Origin: Pedobacter sp. HDW13
Lineage (GTDB): Bacteria; Bacteroidota; Bacteroidia; Sphingobacteriales; Sphingobacteriaceae
Assembly: GCF_011303555.1 (NCBI RefSeq)
Contig: NZ_CP049868.1
Location: 2,418,001 to 2,482,000, forward strand
Direction: 5' to 3'
DNA: 64,000 nt
The translations under genes and the position numbers were made by a program. Shown here piece by piece: positions 45,757 through 59,701 of the stretch (the first letter of the stretch is position 1; each line of letters begins with the position of its first letter). The notes beneath the pieces were generated by a model that was given only the letters and a program-made list of their open reading frames with translations, had not been told where the DNA came from and searched no databases.

Positions 45757-46075
45757 AACGATAAGGAAGGGTAAAAAAGCTGAGCGGCGGATGTCGCGGA
45801 AAGCAAACGAAAAAAGATTGAAACAGGCGAAAACTGAAAGCGGGACGAATAAGACCGGCAGAAACCAAGCCCTGAAGATATATAGAAAGGCAACCGCGAG
45901 GTGATGCCGATAAGTTCTTAAAAGAGATGTCAATGTAGCGAAAGCGGGTTTAATGAAGTACTGGTCGAAGTACATGATTAAGGAGCTTTATTTTAAAGGT
46001 GATGTCTAACAGACAAAACAAAAGAAGACTATTTTTAACAATAGTTAAAACTGGTCAGAATCAAAACAACATTTT
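45757..46075 (+). other. rRNA leader
   Basis: This 319-base transcribed leader lies between P3 and 16S. It holds no gene. It is purine-rich and likely includes antitermination and processing signals that I cannot pin down. Confidence 0.6.
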
Positions 46076-47598
<1,523 letters not shown>

Positions 47599-47780
47599 TG
47601 GAGTAGCGTCACCTACTCGCTTCGCAACATGATATTTCACAACAAGAGAAACAAGAAACACCCAGAAGAAAACGGTGGGCTACTATAAAGGTAAGCTTAA
47701 CGGAACTTAAAGATGGGGTAAGCCAAAGGAAGCAGTAGCGGTAAGGTACTATATACTGCGAAGCGCTTGCCTTAAACCAT

Positions 47781-47855
47781 AGTCCCGTAGCTCAGCCTGG
47801 TTAGAGCACTACACTGATAATGTAGGGGTCTCCAGTTCAAATCTGGACGGGACTA
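47781..47855 (+). tRNA. tRNA-Ile(GAT)
   Basis: Acceptor AGTCCCG pairs with CGGGACT. The anticodon loop CTGATAA (GAT) lies between CTACA and TGTAG. Located in the 16S-23S spacer. CCA not encoded. Confidence 0.96.
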
Positions 47856-47869
47856 CATTACAACAACCT

Positions 47870-47949
<80 letters not shown>

Positions 47950-48314
47950 AATACAGACACTGTCAGGATTGATGGTCTACATTGACATAATTAAGAAAAG
48001 AAGAAACGCCATGGGGCACTGATGTACAACAAAAGAAGGACATCGGAAAACGGTTCGAGACCGCAGTTTTTTACTAACGAAGCTGATACGAAGCTTAAGG
48101 AAGGGCACATGACACCCTGTACTTTTATACCTTCGGTTTTCAGCCTCAGTAAAGTTCTTTGACATATTGGAAGAAGTTAAAAAAGAAGAGCAAACAACAA
48201 TAGGCGACTGTTGTGTTTGTGCTCACCACTCAAATGAGCAATCAGATGAGGGGTATGAGACATCATAACAAGAGCAAAAAAGCATACCATGCGGCGCAAA
48301 AGGCGCATGAGTAG
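47950..48314 (+). other. tRNA-Ala to 23S spacer with pre-23S processing strand
   Basis: No gene is seen in this 365-base spacer. AAGAAGTTA (48171-48179) and AAGAGCAAACAACA (48186-48199) are complementary to TAACTTCTT (51219-51227) and TGTTGTTTGTTCTT (51200-51213) just after 23S. They form the expected long stem cut by RNase III. Confidence 0.75.
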
Positions 48315-51192
<2,878 letters not shown>

Positions 51193-51272
51193 AACAGACT
51201 GTTGTTTGTTCTTCAAACTAACTTCTTTCAATAATATGTCATTTAAGCTCGAGATAGCTTATCTAAAGAAAT

Positions 51273-51383
<111 letters not shown>

Positions 51384-51392
51384 TCTTATAAG

Positions 51393-51426
51393 AAACCCTT
51401 TAACAAAACTGTTAAAGGGTTTTCTT
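51393..51426 (+). terminator. Terminator of the rRNA operon
   Basis: AAACCCTTTAAC and GTTAAAGGGTTT form a perfect 12-bp stem with loop AAAACT, followed by TTCTT. Confidence 0.88.
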
Positions 51427-51518
51427 CGTTTATAGCATTTTTCCTTTAAGCTTTCATACATACGATCTTAATGATAAAGAGAAGCAGTAGGTTTAACCTG
51501 CAAACCTATCCAAAATAG

Positions 51519-51607
51519 CCCTGATGACAGTGGAAATCCCTTTTGGCTCGAAAAGAATACACCTAAGCTAGCGTTATCTCCTCCAAAGGGATTGCAACGA
51601 ACAGGAG
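51519..51607 (+). ncRNA. Candidate structured intergenic element (copy B)
   Basis: This lies in the 341-base gene-free gap between the rRNA terminator and the next CDS; the rest of the gap shows nothing clear. CCCTGATGACAGTGGAAATCC opens the element, and GGGATTGCAACGAACAGGAG closes it. CCTG pairs with CAGG. AATCCCTTTTGG (51535-51546) pairs with CCAAAGGGATT (51583-51593). The end motifs resemble copy A at 42446. It looks like a dispersed Bacteroidetes structured element; role unknown. Confidence 0.45.
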
Positions 51608-51767
51608 GACGGTACCTACCCTATAAGTACTGCTTTTCGCTGCTAAATGATTAAGTGGTTTGATTAGGCAACCTGTTTATATAATTAACATGCTTTTTGG
51701 AACTATATGCTACGTTAACTGTAGCGTTTTAAGATTCGCTATCGTTTTCTTTCTAAACTAAATAACG

Positions 51768-52184
51768 ATGAAAAAAATAACGCTTGTATTATTGATGGCT
51801 CTTGGATTGTTAAGTTGTAAAAAGAAAACAACTTCTGAGTGCGATGACAAAATGTGTACCTATGAATTTCGTTCCGTAGTCTTTAGATTTCTGGATAATA
51901 AAGGTGAGGGTGCCGAAGTAAAAGATTTTAGCGTAATTAACCAAAGAACTGGAGCAAAAGTAACAGCAAATTCAAGCGCTACCAGTAGTTTGATAAAAGG
52001 TGCCTTCGTTATAGTTGATGATGGAAATACCAGAAGTTTATCGGAAGCAGGAGATAATTTAAAAATTACAGGCACATCAGTACAAACTAACCAAACTAAG
52101 TCGGCTACAATTAAAGTAAGCGGAGGTGAATGCGCATGCCATATAGGTAAACTCTCCGGACCAGATCAGATTGCATTCGATTAG
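51768..52184 (+). CDS. Small lipoprotein of unknown function
   Basis: The 138-residue protein starts MKKITLVLLMALGLLSC followed by KKKTTSE, a clear lipoprotein signal. The mature part is beta-rich (YEFRSVVFRFLDNKGEGAEV) with cysteines in ECDDKMC and in GECACHIGKLSGP near the C-terminus, which may form disulfides. The end CACHIGKLSGPDQI resembles the C-terminal tail of other small Bacteroidetes lipoproteins. It stands alone between the rRNA operon and the hut region. No named family is recognised. Confidence 0.65.
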   Translation: MKKITLVLLMALGLLSCKKKTTSECDDKMCTYEFRSVVFRFLDNKGEGAEVKDFSVINQRTGAKVTANSSATSSLIKGAFVIVDDGNTRSLSEAGDNLKITGTSVQTNQTKSATIKVSGGECACHIGKLSGPDQIAFD

Positions 52185-52267
52185 TCAACTGTTAAATACG
52201 GGCGCTAGAGGGTTAAAAGTATAAACCCTGGCAGGTAAATGCAGACTATTATTATGTTACTAGATCT

Positions 52268-53161
52268 TTAACGGTCGTTCTTCAATAATAAATCAATCAC
52301 GTTTTTTAGCGCGGGATTTCTATTCGCATCTTTCCAGATCATGTAGAGTTCTGTGCGTTGTGGGATATGCGTTAGTTCTACAAATTTTACATTTTCTTTG
52401 TAACCATACTGAAGCGCTGTAGGTACAATAGCAATGCCCAAACCTTCTTCAACAAGTTTGTATATCGTTAATGCATTAACCGATTTGTGAAAAGTTTTGG
52501 GCTTGAAACCATGATCCTCGCAAATGCTCATAATCAAATCGTAGTAAAATGGGCTGTCATCACTCGAGAAAAAGATAAAAGGAGCGTTCCCCAGCTTTTT
52601 AACTTCTTCAAAACTGGCCTTTTCGAGCGGATGGTTTTGGGGTAGTACGAGCGAAAAAGTATCTTGATGGATAACGTGCTTAGATATGCCTTCCTTAAAA
52701 TGTTGTATGCGCACAAAGCCTACGTCAAGCATATCTTTTTCAAGCAACTCAATCTGCAGCTTGTTTGGCATTTCATCCAGATTTGTTCTGATTTCCGGAA
52801 AATCTTTGTTCAACCTGAAAATTAGCTCAGGCACAATTTTTTGAGCTGCCGAGCCCAGGAAACCGATTCGGAGTTCGCCCTGTTTACCTTCATTGATATC
52901 GCTTAAATGCTTTTTAATGTTTTCGATATGGCTAAAGAGGAAATCGACTTCCGTTTTAAGGTATAATCCGGCTTGGGTAAGCGTTACCTTTTTCTTGGTT
53001 CGATCGAATAACTGGGCGTTAAAAATTTCCTCCATCTGTTTAATCTGCCGACTAAGGCCAGGCTGTGAAATAAAAAGCCGGTCGGCTGCTTTCCTGAACT
53101 TCAGTTCTTCTGCCAGTACCTGAAAATATTTAAAATGTCTTAGCTCAACTTGATAACCCAT
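52268..53161 (-). CDS. LysR-family transcriptional regulator, divergent from hutH
   Basis: The 297-residue protein has a LysR winged helix-turn-helix (ELKFRKAADRLFISQPGLSR, about residues 18-37) and an effector domain of the type II periplasmic-binding fold (about 90-290, starting GELRIGFLGSAAQKI). It diverges from hutH across a 77-base gap. In that gap ATTAC-N8-GTAAT fits the LysR T-N11-A operator. It is likely the regulator of histidine degradation here, probably sensing urocanate or histidine; this is inference. Confidence 0.88.
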   Translation of the reverse strand: MGYQVELRHFKYFQVLAEELKFRKAADRLFISQPGLSRQIKQMEEIFNAQLFDRTKKKVTLTQAGLYLKTEVDFLFSHIENIKKHLSDINEGKQGELRIGFLGSAAQKIVPELIFRLNKDFPEIRTNLDEMPNKLQIELLEKDMLDVGFVRIQHFKEGISKHVIHQDTFSLVLPQNHPLEKASFEEVKKLGNAPFIFFSSDDSPFYYDLIMSICEDHGFKPKTFHKSVNALTIYKLVEEGLGIAIVPTALQYGYKENVKFVELTHIPQRTELYMIWKDANRNPALKNVIDLLLKNDR

Positions 53162-53165
53162 GGTT

Positions 53166-53183
53166 ATTACGTGATGATGTAAT
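53166..53183. promoter_or_regulatory. Candidate LysR operator upstream of hutH
   Basis: ATTAC and GTAAT (perfect 5-bp arms, 8 bases apart) form a dyad with the T-N11-A spacing of LysR sites. It lies between the LysR and hutH genes. Confidence 0.5.
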
Positions 53184-53238
53184 TGGTATTTATAGGTATC
53201 AAATATAGGAGTTATTTTTGTTTAAAACCTTTTCTAAC

Positions 53239-54771
53239 ATGAGCGAGCAGATTTTTAACTACGGAACAGATCATTTAACGGCCAATATAGCTTTGGCTAT
53301 TGGTAGTGGCAACTTAAAAGGGGTACTTAGCCCAGAGGTTCGCGATAAAGTGATCGAAAGTAGCAAAGTTGTAGAACGGATTGCACTTGCTGATAAAGCC
53401 GTTTATGGTATTAACACGGGCTTTGGGCCACTGTGTACGTCGATGATTTCGGCGGTAGATACCCGTAAACTACAGGAAAATATTCTGAAAAGTCATGCGG
53501 TTGGCGTTGGAGGATCTATTGATATGGAAATTTCGAGACTAATGCTTGTGTTAAAACTACAGTCGCTGGCACAAGGCTATTCTGGTATCCGAATTGAAAC
53601 GCTAGATAGAATGATCTGGTTTTTAGAAATAGGAGCAACACCAGTAGTTCCAAAACAGGGATCTGTGGGGGCATCGGGAGATCTGGCACCATTGTCGCAC
53701 CTTTTTCTGCCTTTAATTGGATTAGGAAGGGTGCATTATAAAGATGAGATTGTTGCTGCTGAAAAGTTGCTGCAAGATTATCGGATGCAACCCTTACAGC
53801 TTGGGCCAAAAGAAGGTCTGGCTTTAATTAATGGAACCCAGTTTATAGCTGCACATGCGGTTAAAGTTGTTTCACGTTTAGAAAATGTGCTTAAATCTGC
53901 TGATATTATCTCGGCGATGATGATCGAAGGTTTAATGGGATCTGAAAAACCATTCCATCCCCGCTTGCATCAGTTAAGACCTTACCCTGCCAATATCGCT
54001 GTAGCCGCGCAAATCAGTAAATTGTTGCAAGGCTCCGAAATTATGCCCTCGCATTCTGATTGCGCCAAAGTACAGGATCCCTATTCTTTAAGGTGCATTC
54101 CACAGGTTCATGGTGCTTCCCGTACCGCTTGGCAGCATTTAAAAGAAGCAGTAGAAATAGAATTGAATTCGGTAACCGATAATCCGGTAATATTTAGTGA
54201 CGAACTTACCATAAGTGGAGGGAACTTTCACGGGCAGCCATTGGCCTTGGCTTTAGATTATGCCTGTTTAGCTGCATCCGAAATTGGCAACATCAGCGAC
54301 CGGAGGATTTACCTTTCGTTAGAAGGAAATACGCCAGGTGTACCGAAATTGTTGATGCGTGAAACCGGCTTAAATTCGGGTTTTATGATTGTGCAGTACA
54401 CTTCGGCTGCATTGGCCAGCGAAAATAAGGGACTTTGCTTTCCGGCAAGTGCCGATAGTATCCCAACTTCGCTGGGACAGGAAGACCATGTAAGCATGGG
54501 CTCAATTAGTGGAAGAAAGGCTTTGCAGGTGATAGAAAATGTAGAAAAAATTCTGGGTATCGAACTCTTCTGTGCCGCACAGGCTGTTGATTATCATGCG
54601 CCATTAAAACCAGGCAGAATTTTGGCTGCCGTACATGGTTTCATCCGTTCAGAAATTGATCATTTTGAAGAAGATCAGATTATGTACGATAGAATGGAAA
54701 CTGCTATAAACCTTGTGAAAACAGGTAAAGTGGTATCGGTTGCTGAACAGGCAGAAAAAACACTTAATTAA
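53239..54771 (+). CDS. hutH: Histidine ammonia-lyase (HutH)
   Basis: The ATG at 53239 (MSEQIFNYGTDHLTANIAL) is preferred over a TTG seven codons upstream. The 510-residue enzyme has the Ala-Ser-Gly (145-147, GSVGASGDLAPLSH) that cyclises to the MIO cofactor, and YGINTGFGPL near residues 56-65. It deaminates histidine to urocanate. A tyrosine ammonia-lyase reading is possible in principle, but the hutU gene 20 bases downstream settles it. Cytosolic homotetramer. Length matches the family. Confidence 0.95.
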   Translation: MSEQIFNYGTDHLTANIALAIGSGNLKGVLSPEVRDKVIESSKVVERIALADKAVYGINTGFGPLCTSMISAVDTRKLQENILKSHAVGVGGSIDMEISRLMLVLKLQSLAQGYSGIRIETLDRMIWFLEIGATPVVPKQGSVGASGDLAPLSHLFLPLIGLGRVHYKDEIVAAEKLLQDYRMQPLQLGPKEGLALINGTQFIAAHAVKVVSRLENVLKSADIISAMMIEGLMGSEKPFHPRLHQLRPYPANIAVAAQISKLLQGSEIMPSHSDCAKVQDPYSLRCIPQVHGASRTAWQHLKEAVEIELNSVTDNPVIFSDELTISGGNFHGQPLALALDYACLAASEIGNISDRRIYLSLEGNTPGVPKLLMRETGLNSGFMIVQYTSAALASENKGLCFPASADSIPTSLGQEDHVSMGSISGRKALQVIENVEKILGIELFCAAQAVDYHAPLKPGRILAAVHGFIRSEIDHFEEDQIMYDRMETAINLVKTGKVVSVAEQAEKTLN

Positions 54772-54791
54772 TCAATTTAGCCTCGTACGAC

Positions 54792-56793
54792 ATGAATTTT
54801 GCAGCAGAAATATTAGCTGGTATACCATCAGAATTACCGAAAGCAAAGGATAGAAACCCTCAGCTCAGCCATGCTCCGGTGAGGAGAACTGTTTTGAACA
54901 CAACTGAAAAAAAACTGGCTTTAAAAAATGCACTGCGTTACTTCCCCTCAAAATGGCACAGTGAACTTGCTCCCGAATTTTTAGCGGAACTGGATAGCTA
55001 CGGACACATTTACATGTACCGTTTTATGCCAAATTATGCTATTTATGCCAGGCCAGTTAACGAATATCCTTGTCAAACCATTCAGGCTGCTGCCATCATG
55101 TTGATGATTCAGAATAATCTTGATCCGGCCATTGCACAGCACCCTGAAGAGTTGATTACTTATGGTGGAAATGGCAGTGTTTTTCAAAACTGGGCACAAT
55201 ACCTGCTTACTATGAAATACCTAGCTACAATGACTGATAAGCAAACTTTAAATGTGTACAGCGGTCACCCGCAAGGCCTGTTCCCATCCAGTACAGCTGC
55301 ACCGCGTGTAGTGGTTACCAATGGGATGATGGTGCCAAACTATTCATCTACAGCTGATTTTGAAAAATTTAATGCCCTTGGGGTAACGCAATATGGCCAA
55401 ATGACAGCCGGATCGTACATGTACATTGGCCCACAAGGGATTGTACATGGTACCGCCATTACTTTAATGAATGCTTTTAGAAAAAAAGGCTTTTATGGTA
55501 AAGATACAGCTGGAAAAATATTCTTGACAGCCGGATTGGGTGGAATGAGTGGGGCACAAACCAAGGCAGGTAACATTGTTGGCTGTATAACCGTTTGTGC
55601 AGAAGTAAATCCGCATGCGGCTATTAAACGAAAAGAACAGGGCTGGGTTGATGAGTTGATTGAGGGCTGGATGAACTGGTTGAAAGGGTAAAATTGGCTC
55701 AAAACCAAAAGGAGATAGTATCCTTAGCCTATCTAGGCAATGTAGTCGATGTTTGGGAACGGTTTGATGAAGAATCGATTGATGTGACTATTGGCTCCGA
55801 TCAAACTTCGCTGCACAATCCGTATTCCGGGGCTATTATCCTGTTGGCTTAAGCTTTAATGAAGCCAATGCGCTTATGGCCGGGGCTGCCGACGAGTTTA
55901 AAAACTATGTTCAGAATTCGCTAAAATGCCAGGCGGCCAGCATTAACCGCCATGTGGCTAAGGGAACTTACTTTTTCGATTATGGCAACGCTTTTCTTTT
56001 AGAATGTAGCCGTGCAGGAGCTGATATTATGGCTCCAAATGGAATCGATTTTAGGTACCCATCGTACGTAGAAGATATTTTGGGCCCTATGTGTTTCGAT
56101 TATGGTTTTGGTCCGTTTAGGTGGGTATGTACATCAGGTAGTGATAGCGATCTGGATATAACCGACAGGATCGCAAAAGAGGTAATGGAGGAAATTAAAC
56201 TTCAGGCCCCTGCCGAAATTGAGCAACAACTCCAGGATAATATCAACTGGATTGTAGCAGCCAAAGAGAACAGGCTTGTGGTAGGCTCAAAGAGCAGGAT
56301 TTTATATGCTGATGCTGAAGGCAGGGCAAAAATTGCCTTACGGTTTAATCAGGCTATTAAAACCGGCAAATTATCTGCTCCGGTAGTTTTGGGCAGAGAT
56401 CATCACGATGTGAGTGGAACCGATTCACCATTTAGGGAAACGAGTAATATTTATGATGGAAGCCGCTTTACAGCAGATATGGCCATTCATAACGTAATTG
56501 GCGATAGCTTTAGAGGCGCTACTTGGGTTTCTATACATAATGGTGGCGGCGTGGGCTGGGGCGAAGTAACCAACGGTGGCTTTGGAATGGTGCTGGATGG
56601 AACAGAAGAGGCGGCTGAAAAATTACAGAATATGCTTTTTTATGATGTGAATAATGGTATCGCGAGAAGAAGCTGGGCACGCAATAAAGAAGCCCGTTTT
56701 GCCATCGAACGCGAAATGGAACGCAGCCCATGCTTAACTGTAACATTGCCTAACCTGGTTGATAATGAATTGTTGGATGGCTTAAACATGTAA
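54792..56793 (+). pseudogene. hutU: Urocanate hydratase (HutU), two frameshifts
   Basis: Three frames make one long-form urocanase of about 667 residues. The first part (54792-55691) has TYGGNGSVFQNWAQYLLTMK, YSGHPQGLFPSS and TAGLGGMSGAQTKAGN. It stops at TAA after NWLKG. The next frame continues VKLAQNQKEIVSLAYLGNVV through GSDQTSLHNPYSG, then breaks. The third frame goes on with YYPVGLSF and includes KGTYFFDYGNAFLLECSRAG. One added G at 55686-55688 and one at 55829-55832 restore it. The product converts urocanate to imidazolone propionate using NAD. Clean conservation in all frames suggests an intact gene with sequencing errors. hutI and hutG/ftcD are not in this window. Confidence 0.88.
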
Positions 56794-56800
56794 AAAATAC

Positions 56801-56841
56801 CTGCAAAGCGTTACTGGTTTAAGGCTGGTAACGCTTTGCAG
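56801..56841. terminator. Inverted repeat between hutU and a convergent LysR gene
   Basis: CTGCAAAGCGTTAC and GTAACGCTTTGCAG form a perfect 14-bp stem with a 13-base loop. T-tracts are weak, but its place between convergent genes fits a terminator. Confidence 0.6.
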
Positions 56842-56842
56842 A

Positions 56843-57745
56843 TCAAATACTCACCATAACTTCTTTAAAAAGGTTTTTAATTACACTAATTTCTGTAGCG
56901 TATTGGGTATTTTTTCTACAACCAAAGTACAAGGTGTTTTTAAGTTTACTGCTGCCTTCCCAAATCACCTTTATTTTTTGCTCCTCTACTTCTTTTTTGC
57001 AAAGAAAATCGGGAATAATGGCTAAACCTTTTCCCCCAGATAAGCAGCGCACAATAGAATTTAAGTTTGGTACAATATAATTCGGGCGGAAATCGGCATG
57101 CTTACCAAAATTAAGCTGCCAGAAACGCAAAAGGTGCTCCATATCTCCCGCGGTTCCATACCATTTCTGTTGTTTCAGCCAGTCTTCCATGCCAAAGAGA
57201 TCATTCTTTTTAGCAAGCGCATTAAAAGTATCTCCATCTGTTTCTATTCCACCTACCAAAACAATCGTTTCCGACGAAAACGCTTCATGTTCTACGTTAG
57301 GCGAATTCCCTTTTTGTGGAGTAATAATCAGATCTAAAATACCCTTATCCAATTGGTCGAGCATTTCGGGATATTCACCAAAACGGATAATTACATTAAA
57401 AGGAAGTGTAGAAATGTATTGTTCGAGCGTAATCTGAAAAGTTTCAAAACACATACCTACACTAATGGTTGGGGTGTGTTTTTCCGTACTTTTCTGAAAG
57501 TGCTTTTCGGCATCTTCGAGCTTGGCCAGCGGTTCTACAATAAAATTATAAAGCACTTTTCCCTTTTCTGTAGGAATCATCTTCCGGCCAGTGCGCTCAA
57601 ATAATTTGTAGCCTACATAACTTTCTAACGAACTGAGGTGTAAACTCACCCCAGGTTGCGATATAAATAAATTTTCGGCCGCACCTGTTAAAGTGCCTGT
57701 TTTATAAATTGCCTTAAAACTTCTGTACCATTCTAAATTAACCAT
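56843..57745 (-). CDS. LysR-family transcriptional regulator, divergent from mdaB
   Basis: The start MVNLEWYRSFKAIYKTG (57745) is preferred; an upstream TTG would add nine residues. The product of 300 residues has the LysR helix-turn-helix (GTLTGAAENLFISQPGVSLH, about 18-37) and an effector domain (from about 90). It diverges from the mdaB-ygiN pair across 100 bases, and it likely controls these two genes. Quinones or oxidative stress are plausible signals by context, not by sequence. Confidence 0.86.
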   Translation of the reverse strand: MVNLEWYRSFKAIYKTGTLTGAAENLFISQPGVSLHLSSLESYVGYKLFERTGRKMIPTEKGKVLYNFIVEPLAKLEDAEKHFQKSTEKHTPTISVGMCFETFQITLEQYISTLPFNVIIRFGEYPEMLDQLDKGILDLIITPQKGNSPNVEHEAFSSETIVLVGGIETDGDTFNALAKKNDLFGMEDWLKQQKWYGTAGDMEHLLRFWQLNFGKHADFRPNYIVPNLNSIVRCLSGGKGLAIIPDFLCKKEVEEQKIKVIWEGSSKLKNTLYFGCRKNTQYATEISVIKNLFKEVMVSI

Positions 57746-57790
57746 AATTGTGTTATTATAATTCTGATACAAATCTATAAATTAACTTGT

Positions 57791-57821
57791 TTTAATAATA
57801 GAAGTAGGCAATGTAATTTTG
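57791..57821 (+). promoter_or_regulatory. Candidate promoter of mdaB
   Basis: TTTA, a 19-bp spacer, then TAATTTTG, close to TTTG-N19-TAnnTTTG. The start codon is 25 bases after the -7 box. Confidence 0.6.
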
Positions 57822-57845
57822 TGTCATCAAAATAAAAAAAACGAA

Positions 57846-58475
57846 ATGACAAAAATATTCATCATAAACGGCGGTCAGAAATTCGGCCACTCCGGCGGAA
57901 GGTTTAACGAAACCATTACTAATGCTACAATCGATTTCTTTTCGCAATTGCCTGAATTTGAAGTGCAAACAACCAACATTAACGATGCTTACGATCCTAA
58001 AGCAGAAGTGGCCAAATATGTTTGGGCAGATGTTGTAATTTATCATACGCCAATCTGGTGGTTCCAGGTGCCACATGCCTTTAAACAATATATTGATGTG
58101 GTATTTACCGAAGGCCATAACAGTGGTATTTACCTCAGCGACGGCCGCAAATCGGATAACCCAACGCGCAATTACGGTACCGGAGGGATGTTACATGGCC
58201 GTAAATATATGGTAACCTCTTCATGGAATGCACCAAAAGAAGCATTTACTTTACCGGGAGAGTTTTTTATGGAAACCAGCGTAGATGATGGCGTACTATT
58301 TGGTTTCCACCGGATGAACGCTTTTACTGGTATGGAACGGATTAATGGTGTACATTTTCATGACGTAGAAAAAAATGCCGATATCATAACCGATCTTAAA
58401 ATTTACACTGAACATTTAACCGAAACCTTTTTAAATACCGAAGTATATGAGTCTCTATCTAACTGCAATAGTTAA
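57846..58475 (+). CDS. mdaB: NAD(P)H:quinone oxidoreductase (MdaB-like)
   Basis: The ATG at 57846 (MTKIFIINGGQKFGHSGGRF) gives a 209-residue flavodoxin-fold reductase. The FAD site GGQKFGHSGG and YHTPIWWFQVPHAFKQYIDVVF are hallmark segments of MdaB. It reduces quinones by two electrons with NADPH, avoiding semiquinone radicals. The ygiN-like gene overlaps its end by 29 bases, the same pairing as mdaB-ygiN in E. coli. Cytosolic dimer. Confidence 0.9.
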   Translation: MTKIFIINGGQKFGHSGGRFNETITNATIDFFSQLPEFEVQTTNINDAYDPKAEVAKYVWADVVIYHTPIWWFQVPHAFKQYIDVVFTEGHNSGIYLSDGRKSDNPTRNYGTGGMLHGRKYMVTSSWNAPKEAFTLPGEFFMETSVDDGVLFGFHRMNAFTGMERINGVHFHDVEKNADIITDLKIYTEHLTETFLNTEVYESLSNCNS

Positions 58476-58731
58476 AAGTAAAAAAGAAACTACGGCTGAA
58501 TTAAAAGCCGTGTTATTGGATATGGTCGTAAATTCACGACAGGAAGCCGCCTGCATCCAGTACGATTTACACGAAGCTGCCGATCAGGAAACCTTCATTT
58601 TTCAGGAAGAATGGAAAAATCAGGCGAGTTTGGATTTTCACAATGACCAACCTTATATTCTAGCATTTGTTGTCAGAGCTGCTGAGCTAACAGAAAGTAT
58701 TGCCATTTATAAAACAGATAAACTGGCTTAA
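58447..58731 (+). CDS. ABM-domain monooxygenase (YgiN-like)
   Basis: The 94-residue protein is a ferredoxin-like antibiotic-biosynthesis-monooxygenase (ABM) domain: MSLYLTAIVKSKKETTAELK, then ACIQYDLHEAADQETFIFQE and WKNQASLDFHND. It begins inside the end of mdaB, which implies translational coupling. E. coli YgiN is a quinol monooxygenase that works beside MdaB in a quinone cycle. The same role is inferred here from pairing and size. It ends one base before the convergent EamA gene. Confidence 0.85.
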   Translation: MSLYLTAIVKSKKETTAELKAVLLDMVVNSRQEAACIQYDLHEAADQETFIFQEEWKNQASLDFHNDQPYILAFVVRAAELTESIAIYKTDKLA

Positions 58732-58732
58732 A

Positions 58733-59584
58733 TTACAATTTTGCTCGGCGGGCAGTAAGCGATGAACCTGCCGAGGCAATTACTACAAATGCAACGGCAA
58801 AACATTCTTTTAGCGAAAGATACTCGTGTAAAAATACCAATGCTGCGAGCGAAGCCATAGCCGGTTCGAGACTCATTAAAATACTAAATGTACGCGCAGG
58901 TAGTTGTTTAAGCGCGCGCATTTCGAGGGTAAAGGGAATAGCACTTGATAGTAGAGCAAGTGCAGCCCCCAATCCCAGTAATTTAGGATTTAACTGTCCT
59001 AAACCGCCACCAAAAATGCCAAATGGAAGGATTAGGACAGTGGCAAACAACATGCCTATGGCAACGGCATCGCCACCCTTCATAATTTTCGAAATCCGGC
59101 CACCTAATATGATATAACCCGCCCAAAAAAGACCAGCTAAAAGTGCCAGTAATACACCCACAATATCAAGTCCGGTGTTGGTCCAGGGAGCAATTAAAGC
59201 AATACCTGTTGCAGCCAGTATTACCCACAAAAAATCGATAGTTTTTTTTGAACCAAAAATGGCCAGGAGCAATGGGCCAACAAATTCTAAAGTTACACCA
59301 AGTCCTACCGGTATTCTGGCTATGGCCATGTAAAACACCATGTTCATAGTACCCAAACAAATGCCATACAGGATGACATACTTCCATTGCTTAAAATTTA
59401 ATTTAAGCAGGTTTGGCCTGAAAGCAATCAATAAAATAATAGCCGATAATCCTATTCTCAACGATGCTGTTGCAGCAGCCCCGATTTGTGGGAAAAGCCC
59501 TTTCGCAATTGCAGCTCCGCACTGTACGCTGATGATAGAGAGTAAAACAGCAGGTATAGGTGGGATATTTAATTTGCTTTTCAT
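58733..59584 (-). CDS. EamA-family (DMT superfamily) transporter
   Basis: The start MKSKLNIPPIPAVLLSIISV (59584) is chosen; an upstream ATG adds eight residues. About 283 residues with ten membrane helices form two EamA repeats. Segments such as GLGVTLEFVGPLLLAI and LLSSAIPFTLEMRALKQLPA resemble RhtA-type amino acid exporters. The substrate is unknown; small amino acids or purine-like compounds are usual for the group. A terminator lies upstream, shared with the next minus-strand gene's end. Confidence 0.82.
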   Translation of the reverse strand: MKSKLNIPPIPAVLLSIISVQCGAAIAKGLFPQIGAAATASLRIGLSAIILLIAFRPNLLKLNFKQWKYVILYGICLGTMNMVFYMAIARIPVGLGVTLEFVGPLLLAIFGSKKTIDFLWVILAATGIALIAPWTNTGLDIVGVLLALLAGLFWAGYIILGGRISKIMKGGDAVAIGMLFATVLILPFGIFGGGLGQLNPKLLGLGAALALLSSAIPFTLEMRALKQLPARTFSILMSLEPAMASLAALVFLHEYLSLKECFAVAFVVIASAGSSLTARRAKL

Positions 59585-59646
59585 CTGGGACTCGTAATTG
59601 AGGCGCAAAATTACGGAATTATCACTTTCCAGATTTTTTTAAATAA

Positions 59647-59682
59647 AAAAAGGAGAATCAGATTATTCCAATTCTCCTTTTT
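59647..59682. terminator. Intergenic hairpin between two minus-strand genes
   Basis: AAAAAGGAGAAT and ATTCTCCTTTTT form a perfect 12-bp stem. With A and T tracts on both sides it can end the minus-strand gene at 59702-60049. Confidence 0.8.
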
Positions 59683-59701
59683 CAAATGTATCAATAGGTT
59701 A

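Noticed and set aside
45727..45975. An 82-codon minus-strand frame before 16S
   Set aside because: It overlaps rrn promoter P3 and the leader and is antisense to them. Its composition reflects the purine-rich leader.
53218..54771. Tyrosine or phenylalanine ammonia-lyase instead of HutH
   Set aside because: The MIO motif is shared by the family, but the urocanase gene follows directly, so histidine is by far the best substrate.
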